Shown piece after piece: positions 8,048 to 15,932 of a DNA stretch of 30,062 nucleotides (positions within the stretch are counted from its first letter, which is position 1; each line of letters begins with the position of its first letter). The stretch lies in the NCBI GenBank assembly GCA_029935375.1, contig JAOZKL010000001.1, positions 3,290 to 33,351 of the forward strand, read 5' to 3'. The position numbers were made by a program, and so were the translations under genes. The stretch comes from Patescibacteria group bacterium (GTDB taxonomy: Bacteria > Patescibacteriota > JACMRA01). Below the pieces are notes generated by a model that ran no database searches, had not been told where the DNA came from, and was given only the letters and a program-made list of their open reading frames with translations.

Positions 8048-8080
8048 CCCCTGCTCTAAAAGCGGGGGATTTATTTTTTG
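8048..8080 (+). terminator. Intrinsic terminator of tuf
   Basis: An 8-bp stem, CCCCTGCT (8048-8055) with AGCGGGGG (8061-8068) including one G-U pair, and a 5-base loop, followed by a T-rich tail (8069-8079). It lies 29 bases after the tuf stop. Confidence 0.9.
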
Positions 8081-8134
8081 ATAAAAAATTTGACTATTAA
8101 TTTTATTCCATGAAAAATTATACCTAACAATCCT

Positions 8135-9514
8135 ATGTCATCAAAAACACAATATAAATGCTCTCAATGTGGTCATATAGTTCCAAAATGGCAAGGAAAG
8201 TGTCTTGAATGCGATACTTGGAGTTCTTATCAAGAAATTCTAGATAATAAAGGTGTAGACTCAAACCAAAGTATATCCAGCTCTGCAAATATAGACCCTG
8301 AAAAACTCAGTGTTTTGTTTGATCAAATTGATAAAAGACAAGACAAGAGGGCCTATCCTTTTTCAGCAAAGCAGCTTAATATTTTTTTCAACAAAGGGTT
8401 GGTCACTGGCAGTCTAACACTGTTGGCTGGAGAGCCAGGTCTTGGCAAATCTACATTTGCTTTGCAGATATTAAGATCTCTCAAAGTTGCAGATGAGAAA
8501 CAAAAGTTAAAACTATTATATATAACTGCGGAAGAATCTTCTTTTGAGCTTGCTCGTCGTAGTAGAAGACTCGGAATTGGGAAGGATGATATGTATATTT
8601 TACAGTCAAACAGCTTAGAGCATATTGAAAAAACATTAGATGTTCATAGTCCCAATATTGTAGTTGTTGATTCTATACAGACTATTTTTACATCAGACTC
8701 AACTTCATCCCCTGGTAGTGTATCACAAGTTTCTATATTAGCCACTCGCTTATTAGCAATTTCAAAATCTAGAAATATTAGCATAATATTAGTTGGACAT
8801 GTTACTAAAAGTGGGCAAATTGCAGGTCCAAAGACATTAGAGCACCTTGTTGACTCTGTGTTGCTGTTGGAATCATCAAAAAATCCAAAATATAGAACTT
8901 TAAGTTTTAGTAAACATAGATTTGGAAGTGTTGATGAGTTGTTATTATTGAAAATGGAAAGCTCAGGATTGCAGATAGTTGTTGATCCAAGCCTTGCGTT
9001 GTTGGAAAATATAGAAAAAGGAGTTGGTATAGTTTATGGAGTGGCTATGGATAAAAATCTTGTGCTATTGGCAGAAATTCAAGCTTTGGTTTCCAATCAA
9101 AAATTTCCGAGTGGTGATGGTAAATCATTTGGTCAAAGAGTTGTTATAGGTGGTCTAAAACCAGCAAAATTAAATACCATTCTTGCAATTGCTGAAAAAT
9201 ATCTTAATATAAACCTACAAAACGAAGATGTGTATCTGCAAGTATCTGGTCTTCCGAAAAATTGTTACGATGATAGTTTAGATTTGCCAATTTTACTAGC
9301 AATAATATCTTCATTAAAACAAAAATCTATTCAAGATATAACTAAATCTAAAAGTGATAAGATTTCTTATTCTGCCAGGCTTACACTTAGCGGGAAGATA
9401 CGTTCAGCAACTAATATGGAGATGCGAAGTAGAGTTGCAGAAAAACTAGGTTTCTTATACAATCCAAAGATTAACAATGGAGACATAGATGTTTCATTAT
9501 CAAATTTATTATAA
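8135..9514 (+). CDS. radA: DNA repair protein RadA
   Basis: 459 residues. RadA (Sms) is a RecA-like branch-migration ATPase in recombinational repair. It has an N-terminal zinc finger (C9, C12, C23, C26), Walker A GEPGLGKS (99-106), Walker B IVVVDSIQT (175-183), and a C-terminal Lon-like domain. The RadA-specific KNRFG motif reads KHRFG (260-264), and the end of the Lon-like part is short and divergent. It follows the tuf terminator; a weak -10-like TATACC lies about 10 bases before the ATG. Confidence 0.95.
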   Translation: MSSKTQYKCSQCGHIVPKWQGKCLECDTWSSYQEILDNKGVDSNQSISSSANIDPEKLSVLFDQIDKRQDKRAYPFSAKQLNIFFNKGLVTGSLTLLAGEPGLGKSTFALQILRSLKVADEKQKLKLLYITAEESSFELARRSRRLGIGKDDMYILQSNSLEHIEKTLDVHSPNIVVVDSIQTIFTSDSTSSPGSVSQVSILATRLLAISKSRNISIILVGHVTKSGQIAGPKTLEHLVDSVLLLESSKNPKYRTLSFSKHRFGSVDELLLLKMESSGLQIVVDPSLALLENIEKGVGIVYGVAMDKNLVLLAEIQALVSNQKFPSGDGKSFGQRVVIGGLKPAKLNTILAIAEKYLNINLQNEDVYLQVSGLPKNCYDDSLDLPILLAIISSLKQKSIQDITKSKSDKISYSARLTLSGKIRSATNMEMRSRVAEKLGFLYNPKINNGDIDVSLSNLL

Positions 9515-9520
9515 ATAATA

Positions 9521-9548
9521 TTGACATATTTAAGAAAACCTGTAATAT
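9521..9548 (+). promoter_or_regulatory. Promoter of ftsE
   Basis: TTGACA (9521-9526), a 16-bp spacer and TAATAT (9543-9548). The -10 ends 10 bases before the ATG. It lies in the short gap after radA, so ftsE can be expressed independently. Confidence 0.7.
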
Positions 9549-9558
9549 TTATGTTAAT

Positions 9559-10254
9559 ATGATTAAACTCGTTGATGTCAACAAAAGATATAAAATTAAT
9601 GAAGAAAAAAAACATAAAGATGTTATAAATGGTATTAATCTTGAAATTGATCCAGGAGAATTTGTTATATTTATTGGCAAGTCTGGAGCTGGCAAATCAA
9701 CGCTACTAAAGATGATAACTGGAGAAGAGAGATCGACCTCTGGAGAGGTTTGGTTGGAGGATATTCGTGTTGATAAGATTAAATCAGAGTTTTTGCCATA
9801 TCTCAGGCGAAAAATTGGCGTCATCTTTCAGGATTTTAAATTATTGTCTACCAGAACAGTTTTTGAAAATGTTAGCTTGGCAATGGAAGTTGCTGGCGTG
9901 TGTAAAAAAGAGGTAGCAAAAAAAGTACCAGAACTATTAAAACAGGTTGGCATTGCAGACAAAGCCCATTATTATCCAAACGAGCTGTCGGGTGGAGAGA
10001 AACAGAGAGTGTCTATTGCAAGAGCTCTTTCACATGACCCAGTACTTTTGATAGCAGACGAGCCAACGGGTAATTTGGATAAAACAAATACCTATGAAAT
10101 AATGACTCTTTTATTAAAAATTAATAATTTAGGTACAACTGTTTTGTTAACTACCCATGATCAGGAAGTAGTCGACAAGTTAAGAAAGCGCGTTATAACA
10201 ATAAAAGACGGTCAAATAAGTATGGATCAGGAGATAGGATCTTACTATATTTAA
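9559..10254 (+). CDS. ftsE: Cell division ABC-type ATPase FtsE
   Basis: 231 residues with Walker A GKSGAGKS (40-47), Q-loop FQDFKLL, signature LSGGEKQR (143-150), Walker B LLIADEPTGNLD (163-174) and H-loop TTHDQ. FtsE partners the membrane protein FtsX to control peptidoglycan hydrolases at the septum. The expected ftsX does not follow: the next gene is convergent, has one membrane helix and shares the TTAA stop. LolD/MacB-type ATPases are close relatives, but the FtsE-like GVIFQDFKLL and GNLD segments favour FtsE. It has its own TTGACA promoter. Confidence 0.88.
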   Translation: MIKLVDVNKRYKINEEKKHKDVINGINLEIDPGEFVIFIGKSGAGKSTLLKMITGEERSTSGEVWLEDIRVDKIKSEFLPYLRRKIGVIFQDFKLLSTRTVFENVSLAMEVAGVCKKEVAKKVPELLKQVGIADKAHYYPNELSGGEKQRVSIARALSHDPVLLIADEPTGNLDKTNTYEIMTLLLKINNLGTTVLLTTHDQEVVDKLRKRVITIKDGQISMDQEIGSYYI

Positions 10255-10865
10255 TTGACAATATCTTTTACAGAATCTTTTAATGAGTTTACTACACTGG
10301 CAAAGTCTGGAACGTAGCTGTATGCTAAGACAAATATTATAAAAATTTCAAATATTGATAATATCAGCTTGATAGTTGTCCATGCTATCCCATTTTTTAC
10401 AGAGTCGTTTGTTTTGAATAATTGATAGAAAGGGTCTAAAATTGCTTCGTTGATAAAATAAAAGACTGTCTTTATCCAATGAAAAGGGTTTATTGTATTT
10501 ATCACACTCTTGTTTTTATTGCTCTCAAATAGACTCATCACTTCCAACAGGTTATTATATGTAATATCTGCCTTATTTAATTTAACAATATCTTCTATAT
10601 CCTCTATTGTTGAGATCTCTATGTAATCTTCTCTGTCAGTATAATTGTTTGGTTGATAGTTTAATAGTTTAGATTTGCCAGCAGCTCCAAAAATTTTCTT
10701 TATGACCATGCTTTTTAACTTTAGCTTAGCTTTTAGTTCAAACAACATATCTTTATCCCCTGTTTCGTATATCTCACAATACTGACGAAAAAGTTCGAAA
10801 TATTTTTTAAGCTGTTTGGATGAATATGTATTTTGCCAAATATATAGATCTGTGTAATGTCTCAT
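10251..10865 (-). CDS. Hypothetical protein with one C-terminal membrane helix
   Basis: 204 residues, family not recognised. Residues 1-120 are soluble, helical and lysine-rich. 125-150 are amphipathic and aromatic (PFHWIKTVFYFINEAIL). One clear membrane span lies at about 161-184, with a short tail after it. It is not FtsX, which has four spans and a large outside domain. It lies downstream of lysS with a 62-bp gap and is convergent with ftsE, sharing a TTAA stop. A TTTACT-N17-TATGTT promoter is possible upstream. Confidence 0.65.
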   Translation of the reverse strand: MRHYTDLYIWQNTYSSKQLKKYFELFRQYCEIYETGDKDMLFELKAKLKLKSMVIKKIFGAAGKSKLLNYQPNNYTDREDYIEISTIEDIEDIVKLNKADITYNNLLEVMSLFESNKNKSVINTINPFHWIKTVFYFINEAILDPFYQLFKTNDSVKNGIAWTTIKLILSIFEIFIIFVLAYSYVPDFASVVNSLKDSVKDIVN

Positions 10866-10927
10866 AATAATCTTTTATGAACACAACATAGCATATTTAT
10901 TTGTTGTAGTAAAGAGTCGTCTGTTTT

Positions 10928-13309
10928 TTAACTTAGAAGGCCAAATGAGCTTGTTAAATCTTCTACTATCTTTTTTTCACCAAAAATTAATATACCAAGT
11001 ATTTTAATATCATCTATGTTTTTTGATTCTTGTGACACGTTAACTTTTTTATCATCTGAGGAGTCTTGCATGTCTTGTGTAAATAATGAAATTGTCAAAC
11101 CTTTTTCTTCTGCAGACTGTTTCAATTCTAACAATACTTTATTATTTTCTTTCTCTTCCTTTATTACAATCGCATGTTGTATGTTCATTGGTATATAGGT
11201 TCCGTCCTTGGTATTAGATCCTTCTATGTCGATCAAATCTTTGCCTTTCCTAGCTGCCATTGAAGCTGACAGATGAGCAACAGTATTCATTTTAACCCAT
11301 TGCGGGGTCTTACTATCATTAAACACTACTATATGAGCTGATAATGTTTTTTTATTTTTATTACTTTTCTGTTCTTGATTTCTAACATGTGGAAAAGTAA
11401 CACATTCTTTTATATGCTTACCGAATAAGAATGAGAACAATCTTTCGCTGCTCCCCCACCCTGACAAGGGCGGCAATCCATATTCCAGGGCTTTAACATA
11501 GTCCTCGTTCATAAAGTGAGCCTCATCATCTCCTGCATCTCTTGCTGCTTGCTGATTTTCAAACCTATTATACTGATCTATAGGATCGTTTAACTCGCTA
11601 AAACCTTTTCCTAATTCTGCTGTTCCTGCAACAATTTGAAATCTTTCTGTTAGTTCTTGTTTTTCTGGATTTCGTTTTGCTAGCGGTTCTATTTCAACTG
11701 GAGGTAATGTTAAGAAGAATGGGTTGTGCATGTTTACTCTAGCCATTTTTTTATAAATTGTATCCATTACTTTGCTATATCCTGCATTTTGTTCTATTTC
11801 AATGTTGTGTGTACTTGCAATCTTTAGCATTTGATCTCTATTTTTACCTTCTAGGTCTACTTTACCACCAGAGAAATGTCGTATAGCTTCAAAATAAGGT
11901 ATCATTGGCCACCCTCCAATAAGTTTCCATCCATTTTTTTTTGCTTCTTTCTCTGTGCACCACTCACCCCAATTTATTGTATTTCCATAGTAGTCAGTTT
12001 GAATTAGAGGGCCTTTTAACTCTTTTATTATTCGTTGAAAAACTCTTTTCATGAATTTCATTCCATCTGTATAATCAGAGTATGCCCAATACCATTCAAT
12101 TTGGGTATATTCTTGTAAATGTTGTGGTGAAGACCCTTCATTTCTAAAGATGCGACCTATTTCAAATACTTTTTCAAAACCTCCCGCAATCAATCTTTTT
12201 AATGGAAGTTCCAGTGATATTCTCATATACACGTCTTGTCCCAATTCGTTATAATATGTTACAAAAGGTGATGCATCGGCTCCTCCTGGGGTAGTTTCAA
12301 ATACAGGACATTCAACTTCTAGAAAGCCTTCAGTTAACATTTCTTCTCTCCAAATTTGCCAAAATCTAGATTTTAATCTCATTAAGTTTCGTACAGACAG
12401 TCCATTGCTATCCTTTGTATTCATTTTGAAGTCAACAACTCTATTTGAATATCGTTCTTCCAGGTTCTCATATTCTAGTGTTTCTGGCAGTGGTCGCAAA
12501 GCTTTTGTTAATATTTTAAAATCCTCTACAAAGAGACTTGGCTCTTCTGTATTAGAAAAATCCACCATTCCAACAGCTTCTATATAGTCACCTTCATCAA
12601 TTAACTTAGCGAAATTTTTAAGAGTCATTGATTTTGGTTTCTCCCTGGTGTATTCTTCTTTTGTTTCTAAGTTTTGATCTTCTGCTAAATTATCTTTTTT
12701 GAATATAAACTGAAACCCATCTGGATTGGACTCGTCTTCAACTGTAGCAAACGCAATCTTACCTGCCACTCTTTTTGATTTTACTCTCCCAGATAGTGTT
12801 ATTTTTTGTCCTTTTTTGTATGATGTATCGATTAACTTGTTACTATCATCTTGTGAAAAAATGAAATAATCTTTTAAGAGGCTATACCTACCATGTTTAC
12901 TAATACCCGCCAATCCTTTAAATAGTTTTCTAGTTTCTATAATAAGGTTGTTATCTAACGGGGATTTTTGCATTTCTTCGTTATCGGGGTCTATTCCCAT
13001 ATCTTTTACAGCTTTACGTATTCTTAGCATTTCCTCTGCTTTGCCAACAAGATCTTTTGGAAGTATTACTTGATATAAAAAATATTCTAACGTATATGGT
13101 TTTATTTCTTTTTCTAATTTTTGGAGATCAATTTTATTTACAAAACTTGCCCAAAATTTCATAAAACTGAGCGAATAATCTCTTTTTGCATTTACTGCAA
13201 AGGTATTGTATCCAAAATCTTCAAGTTGCTCCATTCTTTTTATCCTAAGATCTCTCTGGTGTTTGACTGATGATAGTGAGATGTTATTGTCTTTGTTCTC
13301 TTTTGACAT
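10928..13309 (-). CDS. lysS: Lysyl-tRNA synthetase (class II) with N-terminal insertion and C-terminal DUF2000-like domain
   Basis: 793 residues against roughly 500 for a normal LysRS. A family-like first helix (about 18-45) is followed by about 110 unfamiliar residues, then the OB fold (ITLSGRVKSKR...GKIAFATVED), and the catalytic core: GGADASPF, motif 2 FEIGRIFRNEG and motif 3 GLPPLSGWGSSERL. After FPHVR and a lysine-rich linker comes a domain of about 140 residues (about 654-793) containing HIVVFND, VKMNTVAHLSASM, DGTYIPM and GLTISLFTQDM, which matches DUF2000, a family related in fold to peptidyl-tRNA hydrolase 2. The start at 13309 (MSKENKD) was chosen over 13396, because the 29 extra residues are hydrophobic and lie over the promoter. 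Confidence 0.93.
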   Translation of the reverse strand: MSKENKDNNISLSSVKHQRDLRIKRMEQLEDFGYNTFAVNAKRDYSLSFMKFWASFVNKIDLQKLEKEIKPYTLEYFLYQVILPKDLVGKAEEMLRIRKAVKDMGIDPDNEEMQKSPLDNNLIIETRKLFKGLAGISKHGRYSLLKDYFIFSQDDSNKLIDTSYKKGQKITLSGRVKSKRVAGKIAFATVEDESNPDGFQFIFKKDNLAEDQNLETKEEYTREKPKSMTLKNFAKLIDEGDYIEAVGMVDFSNTEEPSLFVEDFKILTKALRPLPETLEYENLEERYSNRVVDFKMNTKDSNGLSVRNLMRLKSRFWQIWREEMLTEGFLEVECPVFETTPGGADASPFVTYYNELGQDVYMRISLELPLKRLIAGGFEKVFEIGRIFRNEGSSPQHLQEYTQIEWYWAYSDYTDGMKFMKRVFQRIIKELKGPLIQTDYYGNTINWGEWCTEKEAKKNGWKLIGGWPMIPYFEAIRHFSGGKVDLEGKNRDQMLKIASTHNIEIEQNAGYSKVMDTIYKKMARVNMHNPFFLTLPPVEIEPLAKRNPEKQELTERFQIVAGTAELGKGFSELNDPIDQYNRFENQQAARDAGDDEAHFMNEDYVKALEYGLPPLSGWGSSERLFSFLFGKHIKECVTFPHVRNQEQKSNKNKKTLSAHIVVFNDSKTPQWVKMNTVAHLSASMAARKGKDLIDIEGSNTKDGTYIPMNIQHAIVIKEEKENNKVLLELKQSAEEKGLTISLFTQDMQDSSDDKKVNVSQESKNIDDIKILGILIFGEKKIVEDLTSSFGLLS

Positions 13310-13331
13310 AATTGTAATAATATTTATATAT

Positions 13332-13362
13332 ATAATAAAATACCATTTTTTGATTTTGTCAA
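13332..13362 (-). promoter_or_regulatory. Probable promoter of lysS
   Basis: TTGACA on the minus strand (13362-13357) and TATTAT (13337-13332) at 19-bp spacing, 22 bases before the ATG at 13309. It supports that start over 13396. A second TTGACA on the plus strand at 13390-13395 faces clpP, but I see no well-spaced -10 for it; TTTACA (13379-13384) with TAAATT (13403-13408) is an alternative for clpP. Confidence 0.5.
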
Positions 13363-13419
13363 TGTTATGGCCTAATTTTTTACAAAAGCTTGACAAAAAG
13401 TGTAAATTTATGAAAGTTT

Positions 13420-14025
13420 ATGTCTAATATGTCTTTAGTACCAATGGTTATAAAAAGAACTAGTGATGGAGAGAGGTCGATGGATTTATATTCTAGATTA
13501 CTTGATGAAAGGATTATAATGGTAAATGAGGGTTTTAATGATGAAATGGCTGGTAGTATAGTTGCTCAGCTTTTGTATCTACAAAGTGAAGATTCTGAAA
13601 AAGACATAACTATGTATATAAATAGTCCTGGTGGAGCTATTGTATCAATGTGGTCTATTATAGATACGATTAATATAATCAATCCTGATGTTGTGACTAT
13701 TTGTACTGGTATGGCAGCGTCTGCAGGTTCTGCACTTCTTGCAGCAGGAGCTAAAGGAAAAAGGATGATATTGCCACATGCAAAGGTGATGATCCATCAA
13801 CCCATGGGAGGTGCTCAGGGACAGATAAGTGATATGGAAATAACTATAAAAGAAGCCCTGCGTGAGAAGAAATCTTTAACTCAGTTTTTAGCGGATAGGT
13901 GTGACAAATCATTTAAACAGTTAGATAAAGATATGGATAGAGATAACTACATGGATGCAGAAGCGGCTTTAAAATATGGTATAGTTGATAAAATATTAAA
14001 AGCAAATCCAGCAAAAACAAGATAG
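13420..14025 (+). CDS. clpP: ATP-dependent Clp protease proteolytic subunit
   Basis: 201 residues, usual ClpP size. The catalytic triad is visible: Ser101 in GMAASAGS, His126 in MIHQPMGG and Asp175 in DRDNYMDA, with the family's 49-residue His-Asp spacing. MYINSPGG and LVPMVIKRTS are typical. The start could also be the second ATG at 13429 (MSLVPMV), which fits the family start better; both are very close to a candidate -10. It degrades unfolded proteins with a ClpX/ClpC unfoldase encoded elsewhere. A small membrane protein gene follows after one base. Confidence 0.97.
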   Translation: MSNMSLVPMVIKRTSDGERSMDLYSRLLDERIIMVNEGFNDEMAGSIVAQLLYLQSEDSEKDITMYINSPGGAIVSMWSIIDTINIINPDVVTICTGMAASAGSALLAAGAKGKRMILPHAKVMIHQPMGGAQGQISDMEITIKEALREKKSLTQFLADRCDKSFKQLDKDMDRDNYMDAEAALKYGIVDKILKANPAKTR

Positions 14026-14026
14026 T

Positions 14027-14368
14027 ATGAAAATAGAAAAAATTAGAGATTTGGTAAAAGATTATTTTGTAAACATGTTGTTGCTCAGGTGGATCTGGGT
14101 GTTTGGATTGCTTGCAATAGGTACATTTTTTTTGTTCTATGGGCAAGTACAAGGAACTTTTGATATACATGAGTCAATACGAACAGCATCTATAAGAGAT
14201 CTTAGTTTTTTCCAAATCTGGACGGTTATTACAGCATCAGTGTTGATAAATTATTCTATATCATTCTCTGTTAAGTATAAGTTTCCTAGAACAGAGGTGT
14301 TGTTTTTTCTGGTAAGTCTACTGAGTTTATCTGTTCTGTATTTTCACGTTGTTCCAAATTTCTTTTAA
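14027..14368 (+). CDS. Small three-helix membrane protein, unknown function
   Basis: 113 residues with likely membrane spans at 18-39, 61-80 and 90-109. No family recognised. It begins one base after the clpP stop, so it is almost certainly on the clpP transcript, with no Shine-Dalgarno sequence between them. It ends 5 bp from the convergent L,D-transpeptidase gene. Confidence 0.7.
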   Translation: MKIEKIRDLVKDYFVNMLLLRWIWVFGLLAIGTFFLFYGQVQGTFDIHESIRTASIRDLSFFQIWTVITASVLINYSISFSVKYKFPRTEVLFFLVSLLSLSVLYFHVVPNFF

Positions 14369-14373
14369 ATAGT

Positions 14374-15858
14374 TTATTTTTCCAAATCTGTTTTACACTG
14401 TGTGTCTTGCCACCTTGGTATCTTATAATTATCTCCAGTCCACAACTCTTTTATATTATATACAGGAGTTCCCTTATTTATATTGTCATAAACAAATTTA
14501 ACGTCATCCAATGGAGTTCTTGTACAACCATGACTGCCCTTTATTTTCCAAATATCTGTGCCCATACAAGATTCAGGAAACCATCTATACGCATCATGTA
14601 TTCCATATAGGCTTCCTCGAAAATACGCCAATACTCTGTCATATTTTATATTAGCCCCATATGGCTTGCCTGTATATGGACTGATTGGTTGCCTGTCTTT
14701 TTGTTTTTTAGATACACTACCAACAATATCAGTTGGGGTTGGTGTCTTTGGACTTCCGCTAGTCATAGGAACTGAGAATACAAACATACCATCCTGATAT
14801 ACATAAAATCTTTGTGTTTCTATGTTTTGCAAGATAACTTGATTGTTATTTTCTGCCAGTTCTACAAATTTTTCTAGTTTATTTGTTTTTGTCTGTATTG
14901 GAGGTGTATTATTTATATTTATATCCCTTCCATCTTTCTCTGCACTGTTAAGTAGCTTTATCGCTCTATCTATTTTTTCTTTATCAAACTGATTCTCTAT
15001 AGTTGCTAGGTTTTCATCGTATTTTTTACCTCCCCCGATTGTATCAAATACAGTTTTTGTTATAAACTCGTTTAATTCTACAGTGGTTTTCTGAGATCCT
15101 TCTAGTTTACTCAAGATAATTTCGTTTTGGTTGTATATGTTTTTAACTTTATTTTTTAGATATGATAGCTTTTGGCTTTCTTCGATATATACAGATCTAG
15201 GTAGATATATTTCAAAATTAGTTTTATCAGTTTCTATATTTTCTTTGAGATCATTGTTTGCAGATCTAAGCATGTTAATCAAAACTTCTTTTTTTGAGTT
15301 TATATCTTTTGGTAGTTCGAATCCACTTCCACTTTGTATATTTTTGAGATTTTCTAGCGCTTGATTACAAAGATAAATACTGTTCATATTCTTATCAAAC
15401 TCTAATTTTATATTATCAATTTTAGTAGAGTGTTTTTGTTCTATGTTTTCGAAAGCTTGACTAATTTGTGATTGTTCAGAATATCCAGTTTGGTTTTGTA
15501 TGTTGAGCCATGTTACTGCTAATTGACTTGGTACTTTACGTAAATTGTCAATCTGATTACAAGTTTTTTGTAGGTTTTTTGTAGGTTTTATATAGTCAAT
15601 TTTATTATTTATTGCTTTCAGAACTTGATTACAATTTTTTGGTAGAGTTTGTGTTTTTATATTTATGTCTTGTATAATTTGTCCTACTTCACGGCCGCTA
15701 TCACTATTTACATACAAAAAACTACCTATTGCAACCCCACCACTAAGTCCCAGCATTGTTAATATTTGTAATCCTCTACTTTTATTGTTGGATATTCTCT
15801 TTTTTTCACCTAACTTTTTTCTTGTAAATCCTTTATCTTTTTGGCCTTCTTTGATCAT
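14374..15858 (-). CDS. L,D-transpeptidase (YkuD) with membrane anchor and helical stalk
   Basis: 494 residues from the ATG at 15858. A basic N-terminus is followed by a single membrane anchor (about 30-50), about 270 mostly helical residues, and a C-terminal YkuD domain. The domain starts at VILQNIETQRFYVYQDG and carries GIHDAYRW and the catalytic SHGCTRTP. These enzymes cross-link peptidoglycan by 3-3 bonds or attach proteins to it, outside the cell. The upstream ATG at 15894 (MYIINNY...) would overlap a TATAAT box at 15884-15889, so the shorter form is preferred. It follows a second YkuD gene on the same strand. Confidence 0.9.
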   Translation of the reverse strand: MIKEGQKDKGFTRKKLGEKKRISNNKSRGLQILTMLGLSGGVAIGSFLYVNSDSGREVGQIIQDINIKTQTLPKNCNQVLKAINNKIDYIKPTKNLQKTCNQIDNLRKVPSQLAVTWLNIQNQTGYSEQSQISQAFENIEQKHSTKIDNIKLEFDKNMNSIYLCNQALENLKNIQSGSGFELPKDINSKKEVLINMLRSANNDLKENIETDKTNFEIYLPRSVYIEESQKLSYLKNKVKNIYNQNEIILSKLEGSQKTTVELNEFITKTVFDTIGGGKKYDENLATIENQFDKEKIDRAIKLLNSAEKDGRDININNTPPIQTKTNKLEKFVELAENNNQVILQNIETQRFYVYQDGMFVFSVPMTSGSPKTPTPTDIVGSVSKKQKDRQPISPYTGKPYGANIKYDRVLAYFRGSLYGIHDAYRWFPESCMGTDIWKIKGSHGCTRTPLDDVKFVYDNINKGTPVYNIKELWTGDNYKIPRWQDTQCKTDLEK

Positions 15859-15932
15859 ATAGATATATCTAGCATAATTATTTATTATATACAATAGTGG
15901 TTAATTATTAAGTTTTTTAGACTTTTCAGCCT

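Noticed and set aside
10873..10905. Inverted repeat ACAACA/TGTTGT between lysS and the next gene as a terminator
   Set aside because: Only a 6-bp AT-rich stem with a 13-base loop and no T-run; it also covers a possible promoter.
13310..13396. N-terminal extension of lysS from an ATG at 13396
   Set aside because: The 29 extra residues are hydrophobic and unlike LysRS, and they cover the lysS promoter (TTGACA at 13362-13357).
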